Positions 54,439-63,999 of a stretch of 64,000 nt of DNA are shown piece by piece. The stretch is from NCBI GenBank assembly GCA_018242625.1, contig JAFEBO010000001.1, positions 124,001 to 188,000 on the forward strand. Direction: 5' to 3'. This stretch comes from Planctomycetota bacterium (GTDB taxonomy: Bacteria > Planctomycetota > Phycisphaerae > Phycisphaerales > UBA1924). Numbering within the stretch: the stretch's first letter is position 1; every line of letters begins with the position of its first letter. Position numbers and translations under genes: made by a program. The notes under the pieces were generated by a model. The model was given only the letters and a program-made list of their open reading frames with translations. It was not told where the DNA came from and did no database searches.

Positions 54439-57400
54439 ATGACCAACGCCGCCCCCGTCAAATCGCCCAGACACCGAGGACGCAAGGTCATCCTGCTCCT
54501 TTTGCTGCTTCTGACGCTTTCGGTCGGCGGCTTTTACAGCCTGACAAGAGGATTTCTGGGCCGGTGGATTATCGAATCGATCCTGTCGGCCCAGGTTGGT
54601 GCAAGGGCGACGCTCGGGGGAATTCACATTCACAGGACGGGGCGGACCGAGCTTTACAACCTGCGATTCAGCACGCCGGAGGTGCACGGCCCGGCCGGGA
54701 CTTTTTTCCAGGCGGACAGGCTCGAGGTCGATCTCGACACCCGCAACTGGAAGTTGGGAGAAATCGGCCTTCAGGCCGTCGCGGCGGATGGGATCGTGGC
54801 CCGGATCAGCCAGGACACCTCGTCGGGCTTCATGAACATCCAGAGCTGGCGTCCCCCGTCACAGAGCTCGACCGGAAAGCTGCCGCGTGTGGTCGTGCGA
54901 TCGGGACGGATCGAACTGTGTGAGCACACGGGCGATCGGCTGACAGTGCTCAAGGCGATCACTGTGAAGGGCGATGTGTCGCCTGCGGCGGACAACGCTG
55001 TTGACATCAATTTTCACGAGATCATCAAGAAGGCGAACCAGCCCGACGTGATCGGTATGGCGGTGGGTGGAAAACTCAACCCCTTCGGCCTCGAGCTGGT
55101 ACTCACCAATTTCACGCTTTCGGATTGGCCACCCGAAACGATCCCTTCGCTGGTCCGGCCGATCTACGTTGACCTGCAGTTGTCGGGCGAGATTTCGAGG
55201 GCACGCCTGCAATGGTCGTTCCAGTCGCCGGCCGATCTTCGACCCGAGAACCCGACGCAGGGCGTCGCGGCAACGCTTGAGCTCAAGAGCGTTGGAGTTT
55301 CGCTTCCCGGGATCGTCGAGCGCGCGAACCTGGTGGGTCCTCTGGCGGTTCATCAGGTGGGGGCGCCAGAAACGCCCTCAAAGCCAAGGCTTATGCGGGT
55401 GCAGGCCGAGCAGGGGACGCTCACTTTCGCCGACGGACGCACCAACGCAAAGCTCTCGGGGACTGTTGAAGGAATCCCCTACACCGTCCGGGCGATCTAC
55501 CAGGGGACGACATCCGACGCTCCGTACGAGGCGGTGTTCTCCTTCGGTGAATTCGCCCTTAAGAAGGACTCGCCCGTCCTTCGCTTCGCGACTCCGCTGG
55601 TGCTGGAGCGCCTGTCGGACTTCGGTTTTCCCGAGGGCAATGTTCGAGCGGAGGTCACGCTGAGCCGTGAGGCCAAGAAGGACATGAAGTTCAGGGGCGA
55701 GGTGCGTCTGAGCGACGGCACGGCCGCCTTTCACCGCTTTCCCTACCGCTTTCACAAGCTGAGGGCCCGCGTTCTTTTCAACGATGAAGAGGTCATCATC
55801 CAGCGCGTCGAGGGCGAGGCGCCGAGCGGCGCGACCATCATCGCCGACGGGCGGATCGCGCCCCCCGTGGACGAGGCGGGCGTCGATGTGCATGTTGTCG
55901 CCAAGCGCGTGCCGATCGATACGCTCGTCGAGGAGGCTCTTGGCCCCAAACGCTCCAAGCTCATCCACAGGATTTTCAATACCGACCGATACAACGAACT
56001 GATCGCCCGGGGTGAAATCAGGCGTCCGCCCGCTCCCGGACAGCCTCCCATGAACGATCCCGATGCTCCGCCGGTTTTCGCGCTTGGCGGTGTTGCAGAC
56101 ATCGATGTCAAGGTGACCCGGGATGTAGGTCCGGGTGAAGATCCCTGGCACGATATCGAGACGATCGATATCTCAAAGGCCGGCCTGCTCCCGGAGCGAT
56201 TCCCGTTCCCGCTCGTTGCCGACAACGTCCGCGCCGTCATCAACGACGGCATTCTGAGGCTCGACAAAGTGCCGCTCCAGGGCCTGCGGGGCGGAACGGC
56301 GATGGTGACGGCGGAAATGGACGCCCGCCGGCGGCCGGACGGTGTCCCCGATCCGGACCCAACCATCCACATTGAAGCAGAGGACTTCCCGATCGACCGG
56401 ACCCTCATCCAGGCGCTTCCTTCGCGAGAGATGGACGGCCGCTCCGCCCGTTCCATCGTTTCGGCCCTGGGGCTGACCGGATCGATCGATGCCATTGCGG
56501 ACATTTCGCCCGGTCCCAACGACGACATCACGGTCCGGGTGGAAGTAAAGCCAAGGAAGCTCGAGGCCATACCGCTGCTCCGCGGCAAGCACGCCGTCGC
56601 CGGCGAGGTCATGCTGCGCGATCTGGCCGGGAAGATCGTCGTCCAGGACGATCAGCTTTCAGTCGACCTTCGTGGCGTGGCGCTCTCGGAGCGTGCGCTG
56701 CCCCCACCGGTCTCGGACGGGGGTAAGGTGCAAAGCGATCCGACGAACTTTGAACTCCGGGCGGACGTCGACCTGACGCTTGCGAAGAGGTCCGATGTCC
56801 GGTTTCATGCCGCCGCGCTCGATCTCTCTCTGCCACTCGAGGGTGTTCTGGGGATTTTTGCTTCGGGTGCCGGGGGAACCGTCGATTCGCTCAGGACGAC
56901 ATACCAGCCTTTCGGTGTCGTGGACGTTTCCGCGGACGCTGCTCTTTTCAAGGATCGCACGGAGGCGGAGGTCTCTGTTTCCTCGTTTCGCAATGTTCGC
57001 TTTACCCTGCCGGAAATTGGTGGGGCGCCAAGCGCCGAGGTCTCAACTTCGGAAGTTCGAGGGACCATCCTGATCCGCCCGGGCGATGGCGGGCTTCCAA
57101 CTTCGGTTGAATTCAAAGACTTCGCGGCCAAGGTGAATAGCGGCCCCTTCCCGGACGGGCAGATTCATCTGGATGGGTTGGCGGCCATGCGCATGGGTGT
57201 TCTCACGCACCCGCCAGGAAAGCCGAGCTCGCTCACGCTTGACTGGAAGGATGCGCAGGTTGGCTCACCTCTTTGCCGCTGGATCGGTGCCGCCGTGCTG
57301 GGCGATCTTGCCGGCCAGCTGCACGACCGCCATGACCCGGAGGGTGCTTTCGATCTTGCGCTGCGTATCACGCCGGGTGGCCCGGTCCCTGATGTTCGCG

Positions 57401-58803
57401 GCGAGATTTTTCCGAAGTCTCTCAAGCTCACGATGAGCGACGGGACCGTTTCCTTCAATCACATAACCGGCAGAGCGAGCTTTGACCGCCATTCGATCCG
57501 GTTCGAGAAGGCCGTGCTCAACGCGGAAAAGTGGTCGGTGACTGCCAGCGGCGACTGGAATCGAGATGCGTCCGGCCGCAGCGAGGGGACGGCCCATCTG
57601 GCGATCGACAGCTTGGGGATTCCGGCCGACCTGGTCGCGGCCGCGCCCGCAGGAGTGTGTGATGCGCTCCGCGACCTCAAGGCGGATGCAACGGGCAAAG
57701 TTGTCATTCCCGCTCTTGAAGTACAGGCCTGGTGGGACGGCTCCAGCGATGCGGGGGGAAAGCCCGATCGCCTTCGCGCTTCCGGCAAGCTGGAGATAGC
57801 CGGCGGCAGGGCCGACGCCGGTGTTGAAGTCACCAACGCCGACGGCGAGATTGATTTCACCGCCCAGAGAGAAGGACGCGAGGCGCCGCTCCGCTACGAC
57901 CTGTCGGGCGCTTTCTCGCGTCTGCAACTCTCCGGCATTCAGATCACGGACGGAAGGGTCCGTGTCGTCGGGGGCGAAAAGCCGGGGGAGACGTACGTGC
58001 CGCTCATCAGCGGCGACTGCCACGGCGGGCGTATCGCGGGTTACGTCTCACTTTTCCCGACGCGTGGCGAGACGGACACGGACAGTCGCGACTTTGAAAC
58101 ACGCATCTCGTTCTCAGGCGTCAAGCTTGGTCCGCTTGTTGATGAACTCCGGAAGAAGCTCTCGGCGGATAAGGCTGTTCAGGGCCCCGCGGCGCCGTCG
58201 GCCGCCTCGGAAGACTCAACCGCCGCGTCCGCCGCGAAGAGCGACGCACGCCTGGATGTCGGCATAACGCTCGCCGGGACGATCGGGAAGCCGGAAACCC
58301 GGCGTGGGCGCGGGTCTGCCTCAGCGGGGCAGGGCAAGCTGGTGAGCCTTCCGCTTCTCACCCGTCTGGCCGAGGCGAGCAACCTGGTCCTTCCACTGGG
58401 AGAACCCCTCGACCTGCTGCAGGCATCTTTCTTCGTTCATGACCGTACGGTCTCGTTTGAAGAACTCTCGATCTTCTCATCCAGCGTCGAATTTCTTGGC
58501 TTCGGCACGCTGAAATGGCCGGACATGAACCTGGACATGGTTTTCACCAGCCGCGCGACCAACCGGATGCCCATTGTCGGGCACATAGTCGAAGGCCTCC
58601 GGAACGAGCTCGTGACCACAACCGTCGGCGGCACGATCGCAAGCCCGGAATTCGGTGTCGCGACTATGCGGGGCACGCGGGACTTTTTCGGGCTGATCTT
58701 CGGTGGATCGAACGACCCGCGCGACCGGCAGATGCGTGAGCTTGAGCGTCGCGGTCAGCGCGGCTCCGAACGCATCCGTATCGAGTCTCAGGGGGCCCGC
58801 TGA
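54439..58803 (+). CDS. very large AsmA-like envelope protein
   Basis: Protein of 1454 residues with one N-terminal membrane helix (VILLLLLLLTLSVGGFYSL) and a long beta-rich periplasmic region. The N-terminal part matches the AsmA-like theme (RWIIESILSAQVGARATLGGIHI, LYNLRFSTPE, ADRLEVDLDTRNWKLGE). A late segment, ASFFVHDRTVSFEELSIFSSSVEFLGFGTLKWPDMNLDMVFTSR, resembles the conserved AsmA C-terminal region. AsmA/TamB/YhdP relatives bridge the periplasm and are implicated in lipid transport to the outer membrane, so that role is inferred. ATG 54403 is the alternative start. The C-terminal 40 residues are strongly charged. Confidence 0.82.
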   Translation: MTNAAPVKSPRHRGRKVILLLLLLLTLSVGGFYSLTRGFLGRWIIESILSAQVGARATLGGIHIHRTGRTELYNLRFSTPEVHGPAGTFFQADRLEVDLDTRNWKLGEIGLQAVAADGIVARISQDTSSGFMNIQSWRPPSQSSTGKLPRVVVRSGRIELCEHTGDRLTVLKAITVKGDVSPAADNAVDINFHEIIKKANQPDVIGMAVGGKLNPFGLELVLTNFTLSDWPPETIPSLVRPIYVDLQLSGEISRARLQWSFQSPADLRPENPTQGVAATLELKSVGVSLPGIVERANLVGPLAVHQVGAPETPSKPRLMRVQAEQGTLTFADGRTNAKLSGTVEGIPYTVRAIYQGTTSDAPYEAVFSFGEFALKKDSPVLRFATPLVLERLSDFGFPEGNVRAEVTLSREAKKDMKFRGEVRLSDGTAAFHRFPYRFHKLRARVLFNDEEVIIQRVEGEAPSGATIIADGRIAPPVDEAGVDVHVVAKRVPIDTLVEEALGPKRSKLIHRIFNTDRYNELIARGEIRRPPAPGQPPMNDPDAPPVFALGGVADIDVKVTRDVGPGEDPWHDIETIDISKAGLLPERFPFPLVADNVRAVINDGILRLDKVPLQGLRGGTAMVTAEMDARRRPDGVPDPDPTIHIEAEDFPIDRTLIQALPSREMDGRSARSIVSALGLTGSIDAIADISPGPNDDITVRVEVKPRKLEAIPLLRGKHAVAGEVMLRDLAGKIVVQDDQLSVDLRGVALSERALPPPVSDGGKVQSDPTNFELRADVDLTLAKRSDVRFHAAALDLSLPLEGVLGIFASGAGGTVDSLRTTYQPFGVVDVSADAALFKDRTEAEVSVSSFRNVRFTLPEIGGAPSAEVSTSEVRGTILIRPGDGGLPTSVEFKDFAAKVNSGPFPDGQIHLDGLAAMRMGVLTHPPGKPSSLTLDWKDAQVGSPLCRWIGAAVLGDLAGQLHDRHDPEGAFDLALRITPGGPVPDVRGEIFPKSLKLTMSDGTVSFNHITGRASFDRHSIRFEKAVLNAEKWSVTASGDWNRDASGRSEGTAHLAIDSLGIPADLVAAAPAGVCDALRDLKADATGKVVIPALEVQAWWDGSSDAGGKPDRLRASGKLEIAGGRADAGVEVTNADGEIDFTAQREGREAPLRYDLSGAFSRLQLSGIQITDGRVRVVGGEKPGETYVPLISGDCHGGRIAGYVSLFPTRGETDTDSRDFETRISFSGVKLGPLVDELRKKLSADKAVQGPAAPSAASEDSTAASAAKSDARLDVGITLAGTIGKPETRRGRGSASAGQGKLVSLPLLTRLAEASNLVLPLGEPLDLLQASFFVHDRTVSFEELSIFSSSVEFLGFGTLKWPDMNLDMVFTSRATNRMPIVGHIVEGLRNELVTTTVGGTIASPEFGVATMRGTRDFFGLIFGGSNDPRDRQMRELERRGQRGSERIRIESQGAR

Positions 58804-58935
58804 CAACCCGGATGCGGCAGGCAACAGGCCCGAGATCAAGAACCGTCTTCCGGGCTGGTACAGGCCGCTTCGTCTTCCCGCCGTTTCCCCGCCAAGAATA
58901 GAAGTTCCTGACAATTCCTTCAGAAGGCAACAACA

Positions 58936-60051
58936 TTGAACCCTGAAAAAAATAACCTCAACGTCGAACTCACCGGCCTGGTCGACACAGCCGCCGCCGC
59001 TTCTTCCGCCAAGTCCCGCCTCACCACGACATCCACCGAAGATCCGGTGGTTGGCGAACTGGTCGACAAGATTCTGGAAGCGGTCGGCGGCAAGCCCGGC
59101 TCTGCTGAGTACCGGATGGTGCGCGACCTGCTCATCACCGGCTCGAAGCTGATCCCAGACGGGCGGCACACCGGCGAACTCAAGCTCATCACCGCAGCCG
59201 TCAAGGAAATGCGGTACGCCTATCGAGTCTTCGCTCGCTATGCCGATCCGCACAAGATCACGATCTTCGGCAGCGCCCGCACCCCCGAGCATCACCCCGA
59301 CTACAAGGCGGCCGTTGAGTTCAGCAAGCTGATGAGCCAGGCCGGATGGATGGCCATCACGGGCGCTGGTGACGGAATCATGAAGGCCGGGCACGAGGGC
59401 CCCGGGCGTGCCGCCTCGTTTGGCGTGGCAATCCGCCTGCCCTTCGAGCAGCAGACCAACACCGTCATCGCCGGCGACGAGAAGCTCATTCACTTCCGGT
59501 ATTTCTTTACCCGCAAGCTGATGTTCATCAGCCAGGCCGAGGGGGTGGCGCTCTTCCCGGGCGGGTTTGGCACGATGGACGAGGCCTACGAAACGCTGAC
59601 GCTGGTCCAGACAGGCAAAGCCGCCCCGATGCCGATCGTCTGCATCGAGGGCGCCGGAGGCAACTACTGGAAGAGCTGGGATGCCTGGGTCAAGTCGGAT
59701 CTGCTCAAGAACGGCTGGATCAGCCACGAAGATCTGTCGCTCTACTACCTCGCCAAGGACCCACAGGACGCCATGGAGCACGTCCTGGCGTTTTACCGGA
59801 ATTACCACTCATCGCGATATGTCAAGGATGACCTTGTCATCCGCATGAAAAAGCCGCTGACGCCGGCGCAGGTCGCATCGCTCAACGACGAGTTCAAGGT
59901 GCTTGTGAAGGAAGGCGAAATCACGCAGCGCGGGGCCTACGACGTGGAAACAGACGCCCGCGACCTGCCCCGCCTTGTCTTCACGCACACCAAGCACAAG
60001 ATGGGCGTCGTGCGAAAACTGATCGACCGCATCAACGAAATGGGAGCTTGA
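58936..60051 (+). CDS. LOG-family (lysine decarboxylase-like) Rossmann-fold protein
   Basis: Soluble protein of 371 residues. The LOG motif PGGFGTMDEAYE and its usual partner region (FTRKLMFISQAEGVALF) are present, as is the N-terminal nucleotide-binding strand ITIFGSART. Small LOG proteins are cytokinin-activating phosphoribohydrolases; this longer form has about 100 extra residues at each end and belongs to a less studied branch, possibly a nucleotide 5'-monophosphate nucleosidase like PpnN. The start is TTG with AGAAGG upstream. The next gene begins at or shortly after its stop. Confidence 0.88.
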   Translation: MNPEKNNLNVELTGLVDTAAAASSAKSRLTTTSTEDPVVGELVDKILEAVGGKPGSAEYRMVRDLLITGSKLIPDGRHTGELKLITAAVKEMRYAYRVFARYADPHKITIFGSARTPEHHPDYKAAVEFSKLMSQAGWMAITGAGDGIMKAGHEGPGRAASFGVAIRLPFEQQTNTVIAGDEKLIHFRYFFTRKLMFISQAEGVALFPGGFGTMDEAYETLTLVQTGKAAPMPIVCIEGAGGNYWKSWDAWVKSDLLKNGWISHEDLSLYYLAKDPQDAMEHVLAFYRNYHSSRYVKDDLVIRMKKPLTPAQVASLNDEFKVLVKEGEITQRGAYDVETDARDLPRLVFTHTKHKMGVVRKLIDRINEMGA

Positions 60052-60083
60052 CCCTGGGCGCCGCGCGCCCGGGGATATCCGGC

Positions 60084-60989
60084 ATGCCGCCCCGATTTCC
60101 GCTCCATCTCTGGCTGAGCATCGTCTGCCTGCTGCTGACGGCCTGTTCGCCAGCAAAGAAGGCGGTCACTGTGCAGACCGAGGTGGAATCGCCGGGCGCC
60201 TACGGCCTTGAGCTGCGCCTCTGGCCCATCGACAATCCGCCCGCATCGCTGGCGAGAGCCCTGACCGGCTTCGATCAGTCCGCTTCTCCGATCGACCGCA
60301 AATCCTTCGAGCGGCTGAGCGCTTCGGGCCTCCGGGCGCTGGTGGTGCCGGCTTCGGACCTCGATGAGATTGCATCGCGACTTCACTTCGACGGCAAGAT
60401 CGAAAAGCAGAGTGCCCGGGAACGGTCGGACTGGAGCGTCTTTGTCGCGGGGAAAGCCTGGTCGGGCTACGTCACCCTCCGGACCGCCGACGGAAACCTC
60501 GCGCTTCGTGCCGGACAGTTGCGCCTGGTGGGGCGCGCGTGGATCGCTCCGGGGGCGATGGGAGAAGACAAGATTCCCGCGGTACTCCGGATCGAACTGG
60601 CGGGGCGGCATGTTGAATCCCGAGACAGCTACGGCAAGCTCGAAGAGATCCTGAATCCGGCCGTGCAAAGGCCCGGAGATCTTCAGGGATTGGCCCTGCC
60701 CTCTCTGGGGCTATCGATCGAACTGCAGGCGGGCCAGGCGCTCCTGCTCATCCCGGAAGACCCGGACCTTGACTGGGACAAGGCCGCCAGACTTCCCAAT
60801 TACATCGAGAAGGAGCCCGAAAAAAACGAACAGGAGGCTCAGTCTCAGCTCGTCGGGCCGGCAATCCCGAAAACCGCCACGCTGGGCCAGGCTCTCCTCT
60901 CCGATGCGCTCACAGAATTCGAGCCGCGTCACCGCGCGATTCTGGTGCTGGTGCCGCGCCTGCCCGCCGAATTCCGCCTTGTAAAGTGA
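60084..60989 (+). CDS. hypothetical lipoprotein
   Basis: Protein of 301 residues with a lipoprotein signal peptide ending CLLLTAC. The mature part is unrecognised: an initial strand-rich region (VTVQTEVESPGAYGLELRLWPIDNPP), a middle domain with VFVAGKAWSGYVTLRTADGNLALRAGQLRLVG, and a C-terminal region with ILVLVPRLPAEFRLVK. I choose ATG 60084 since it opens a good signal peptide; a TTG at 60048 that overlaps the LOG gene stop is possible. Likely co-transcribed with the LOG gene. Confidence 0.75.
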   Translation: MPPRFPLHLWLSIVCLLLTACSPAKKAVTVQTEVESPGAYGLELRLWPIDNPPASLARALTGFDQSASPIDRKSFERLSASGLRALVVPASDLDEIASRLHFDGKIEKQSARERSDWSVFVAGKAWSGYVTLRTADGNLALRAGQLRLVGRAWIAPGAMGEDKIPAVLRIELAGRHVESRDSYGKLEEILNPAVQRPGDLQGLALPSLGLSIELQAGQALLLIPEDPDLDWDKAARLPNYIEKEPEKNEQEAQSQLVGPAIPKTATLGQALLSDALTEFEPRHRAILVLVPRLPAEFRLVK

Positions 60990-61014
60990 CGTCCGCTGCA
61001 GCGGCTTTCGATCC

Positions 61015-61893
61015 TCAGGACGCGGTCGCGGTGGCGTGCTCTTTCACCATGCCGGCAACCCATCCAAGGCCCCACGGCACTCCCAGGAACATGCCGGCAA
61101 GCCAGTCCATCGGGATGAGCCGGGCGGGCGGGATGAGTTCGCCCGTGACCGATGCCTGCGTAATGCCGGTGCCGTAAGAGACAGCCGCATAGACAGGAGC
61201 GCCGATCGCGACCACGAGCACCCCGATATAAGGAGCCAGCGCCGGGCGGGGTTCTGTGCCCGCCATGAGCAGCCCTCCGGCACAACCCGCCCCGATCCCA
61301 GCTAGAACACCGGAAAAGACGCATTGACCTTTCAGCAGTGAAATCGATCCGAGCCAGCAGCCAAACACCGCTCCGGCGGCCGCGCCGACAATGACAATCC
61401 AGGCGCGCCCCGAGAACAGCGAGTCTGTCAGGCCTTTCCGCAGCGAGCCGCGATATTCGGCCAGTGGATGGGTTGTGTCGTCCTGATCCATGGGGCGGAG
61501 CCTCTGTGCCAGCACCACCACGCACAATGCCGGAACGGCGAGCAGAGCGGCTTCGATGGCCATGCGCCACGATGCCCCGGTGCCCGCCAGGGAATTGCGA
61601 TAGATCATTTCTGCCGTGCCCGAACGACAGGCCACCCAGACCAGAGTCATCCCCGCGCACACCATGCCCATGGGCCGCCCCACCGTCTTTGAGCCCACGG
61701 CCCCGGCAACAGTCGCCAGAGCGAGTGCCACGAGCGAATAGGCGATCCCCAGTGCGGGGCTCGTGCAGTTAAGGGCTGTCCGTTGCGTGGAGCCATCGGC
61801 AACCTGGAGGGTCGAAAAGAGCCATCCGGCGAGAGGGCCGAGCACCAGAACCGCAAGAATCAGGCTGACCCACTCGAAAACGGCTTTTCGCAT
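61015..61893 (-). CDS. hypothetical multi-spanning membrane protein
   Basis: Protein of 292 residues with about seven to eight hydrophobic segments (for example LILAVLVLGPLAGWLF, ALGIAYSLVALALATVAGAVG, IVIVGAAAGAVFGCWLGSI). No family is recognised. A cytoplasmic or periplasmic loop near 135-165 (QRLRPMDQDDTTHPLAEYRGSLRKGL) is charged. The ATG at 61893 follows the frame of the first membrane segment. It is divergent from another membrane protein whose start lies about 97 nt away. Confidence 0.78.
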   Translation of the reverse strand: MRKAVFEWVSLILAVLVLGPLAGWLFSTLQVADGSTQRTALNCTSPALGIAYSLVALALATVAGAVGSKTVGRPMGMVCAGMTLVWVACRSGTAEMIYRNSLAGTGASWRMAIEAALLAVPALCVVVLAQRLRPMDQDDTTHPLAEYRGSLRKGLTDSLFSGRAWIVIVGAAAGAVFGCWLGSISLLKGQCVFSGVLAGIGAGCAGGLLMAGTEPRPALAPYIGVLVVAIGAPVYAAVSYGTGITQASVTGELIPPARLIPMDWLAGMFLGVPWGLGWVAGMVKEHATATAS

Positions 61894-61989
61894 GCCATCA
61901 TCATCGGCACTCCCGGGCCTCAGGGCAAGAACGAAGTTCGCGCGGTAGCATCCCCGTTCCCAAACGTCGCACGCTTGAGATTTCAACCT

Positions 61990-63204
61990 ATGACCACCCC
62001 CCCCTCTCCCCCCCAATCCGACTCTGAATGGAGCGCAGGGGCCCGATTGAGCCGCCCCGTCGCCCTTGCCGACCTCGCCGAAGACCTGCTTTGGCCGCGC
62101 CTCCTGCTCATTCCCACCATCGCGCTGCGGCCCGCCAGCATCACGATTGGCTTCTTTGCCCTGCTTCTGGCGGGGCTGATAGGTGATCTCACCCGTCTTT
62201 GGCAGAGCCCGGAGGTTCTCCCCATGTCCTCGCTCGTCTGGGCTCAGCTGAGCCGGGCCGTGCCGGGGTTCTTCAGTTTGCTCTGGCAGGGGATCGTCTC
62301 GGCGGATCCTGATCGGATACGGGATGCGTTTTCGATGCTCGGGCGCATCCCCCAGATCTTGTGGTACGCCCACAAATGGGGCACGCTGCTCGCCATTCCG
62401 ATGGCCACCGTTCTGCTGATCGCCGGGGGAGCAATCTCCCGCATCGCGGCCTGCGACTTTGCGCACGGAGTGCGGCTGCCCTGGGTGGATGCGCTGGGGT
62501 TCGCCGTGAAACGGTGGCATTCCCTGATTCTGTGCTTCCTTGGGCCGGTGCTGCTCGCGCTGCTCGCGTACTCGTTCATCGCCGCGGGGGGATGGGCGCT
62601 TTTCAGCATGAATTGGACCCAGTGGGCGGGCGCGATTCTCTTCCCGGTGGCTCTGGTGGCCGCCGCCTTTGCCGTGGCACTTTTGACGCTCACGACGCTG
62701 GGTGCCCCGCTCATGGTTCCGGCGGTTGCATGCGAAAATGCGGACGCGATCGAGGCGATGCAGCGGGCGTTCGCGTACGTTCCCGCGCGGCCGATTCGCT
62801 CGTTCTGGTACGCCGTGGTGGCTCTTGCGACGGGATGCGTGGCGACGGCGGTGGCGGTGGCTCTCTGTGTCGCGGTCGCCAAGTTCGCCGAGTCTGCCTC
62901 CGTCGCATGGATCAAACAGCCGCCCCCGGGCCTTGGCGGAAACAACGAAACTGGATTTACGTCGTTTGTCCTGAGGCTGTGGATCGGTGTGCCGCTGCTG
63001 ATCGGCGCGGCGTACGGGATGAGCCTCATTTTCTCGGGTTGCACCGTCTTTTATCTGCTCTTGCGCCGCGTGATCGACGGCCAGGCGATCAGCGATATCT
63101 GGATGCCGGGCATGGCCAGGGGCACCCTCGCCCCGCTCGAGGAGCCTTCGGGCTCTCCGGTTGATGCAAGCGTCTCGGTGCCCAAAGACGAGTCCGAGGA
63201 CTAA
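61990..63204 (+). CDS. hypothetical multi-spanning membrane protein
   Basis: Protein of 404 residues with roughly six hydrophobic segments (SITIGFFALLLAGLIGDL, LILCFLGPVLLALLAYSFIAAGG, ILFPVALVAAAFAVALLTLTTL, and others). The first 30 residues are Pro/Ser-rich and cytoplasmic. Partly conserved-looking segments are VDALGFAVKRWHSLI and CENADAIEAMQRAFAYVPARPIRSFWY, reminiscent of DUF-type membrane proteins where an acidic-rich helix follows a permease-like bundle. No named family can be given. It may share a divergent promoter region with the membrane protein at 61015. Confidence 0.78.
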   Translation: MTTPPSPPQSDSEWSAGARLSRPVALADLAEDLLWPRLLLIPTIALRPASITIGFFALLLAGLIGDLTRLWQSPEVLPMSSLVWAQLSRAVPGFFSLLWQGIVSADPDRIRDAFSMLGRIPQILWYAHKWGTLLAIPMATVLLIAGGAISRIAACDFAHGVRLPWVDALGFAVKRWHSLILCFLGPVLLALLAYSFIAAGGWALFSMNWTQWAGAILFPVALVAAAFAVALLTLTTLGAPLMVPAVACENADAIEAMQRAFAYVPARPIRSFWYAVVALATGCVATAVAVALCVAVAKFAESASVAWIKQPPPGLGGNNETGFTSFVLRLWIGVPLLIGAAYGMSLIFSGCTVFYLLLRRVIDGQAISDIWMPGMARGTLAPLEEPSGSPVDASVSVPKDESED

Positions 63205-63213
63205 CGGTGTGCC

Positions 63214-63510
63214 TTGGAATCGAGCAACTCCCCCACTTTCCTCTTGGAGGCCCTCGCCGGATTTCTGGCAGAAAAGGGAGTCGGCTCGATGACTCTGGCG
63301 ACCGGCAGCGGACGGAAAGAGCTGCTGGCTCGGCGGACCGACCTGCCGAGCGAGCTTGAATCTGCCTTAAGCGCCGGCGGCTTCACTCTCGAGGTGCACG
63401 CCCTGCACGCAACGATACGGGTCACCCCCGAATCCGCATCCTGGGACTGTGACGATCCTCGCACCTCGATCGAAATCGCAAAGTTATTCTCACTCGGCCG
63501 GAAGAGCTAA
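63214..63510 (+). CDS. hypothetical small protein
   Basis: Protein of 98 residues, unrecognised, with no membrane segment. It starts at TTG 9 nt after the preceding gene, so it may share its transcript. A helix-like N-terminus (FLLEALAGFLAEKGVGSM) is followed by a short beta-rich region (FTLEVHALHATIRVTPESASWDC). The 3' end overlaps truB on the other strand by 21 nt. Coding is supported by spacing and plausible composition only. Confidence 0.55.
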   Translation: MESSNSPTFLLEALAGFLAEKGVGSMTLATGSGRKELLARRTDLPSELESALSAGGFTLEVHALHATIRVTPESASWDCDDPRTSIEIAKLFSLGRKS

Positions 63511-63999
63511 GTCGAGCGGGCGAAGATGTTCCTGCCCCATCACGTGCGGCAGTTGATCCAGCGTTGTGCTCATGGCAAGGTCGAACAGGCCCACGCGGGT
63601 GCGCCGGAGCGCGGCCAGCATGCCGCCCGTTTGCAGAACCGAGCCAAGGTCTCTGGCAAGACTGCGTATATAGACGCCCTTTCCGCAGTGAACACGCACG
63701 CGGACGAGGGGCCACTCGAACTCGAGCAGATTGATCGAGTGCACGACAACAGGGCGCGGCTGGAGCTGCACCTGCTCGCCCTCGCGCGCAATCGCGTACG
63801 CCCGCCTGCCCCCGACACGCATCGCGGAAAACTGCGGCGGGGTCTGCATGATCCGGCCCGTGAGCGAGGCGATCGCATTCAACAGCGAATCGTGGTCCGG
63901 ACGTGCGGCGACTTGCACATCGCTCACTTCGCCGCCCAGATCGTCGCTCGTGGAGCGCCTTGAGAGATCAATCGAAGCCTCGTATTCCTTGTCGGCGGC
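63490..63999 (-). CDS. truB: tRNA pseudouridine synthase B (C-terminal part, cut by window edge)
   Basis: The last ~170 residues of TruB, which makes pseudouridine 55 in the tRNA T loop. The frame is open to the window end and begins ADKEYEASIDLSRRSTSDDLGGEV, the region just after the catalytic Asp. Later motifs are TPPQFSAMRVGGRRAYAIAREG and the diagnostic CGKGVYIRSLARDLG. The N-terminal catalytic Asp lies outside the window, so completeness cannot be judged. Its stop overlaps the small hypothetical gene. Confidence 0.95.
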   Translation of the reverse strand, partial: AADKEYEASIDLSRRSTSDDLGGEVSDVQVAARPDHDSLLNAIASLTGRIMQTPPQFSAMRVGGRRAYAIAREGEQVQLQPRPVVVHSINLLEFEWPLVRVRVHCGKGVYIRSLARDLGSVLQTGGMLAALRRTRVGLFDLAMSTTLDQLPHVMGQEHLRPLDLALPAE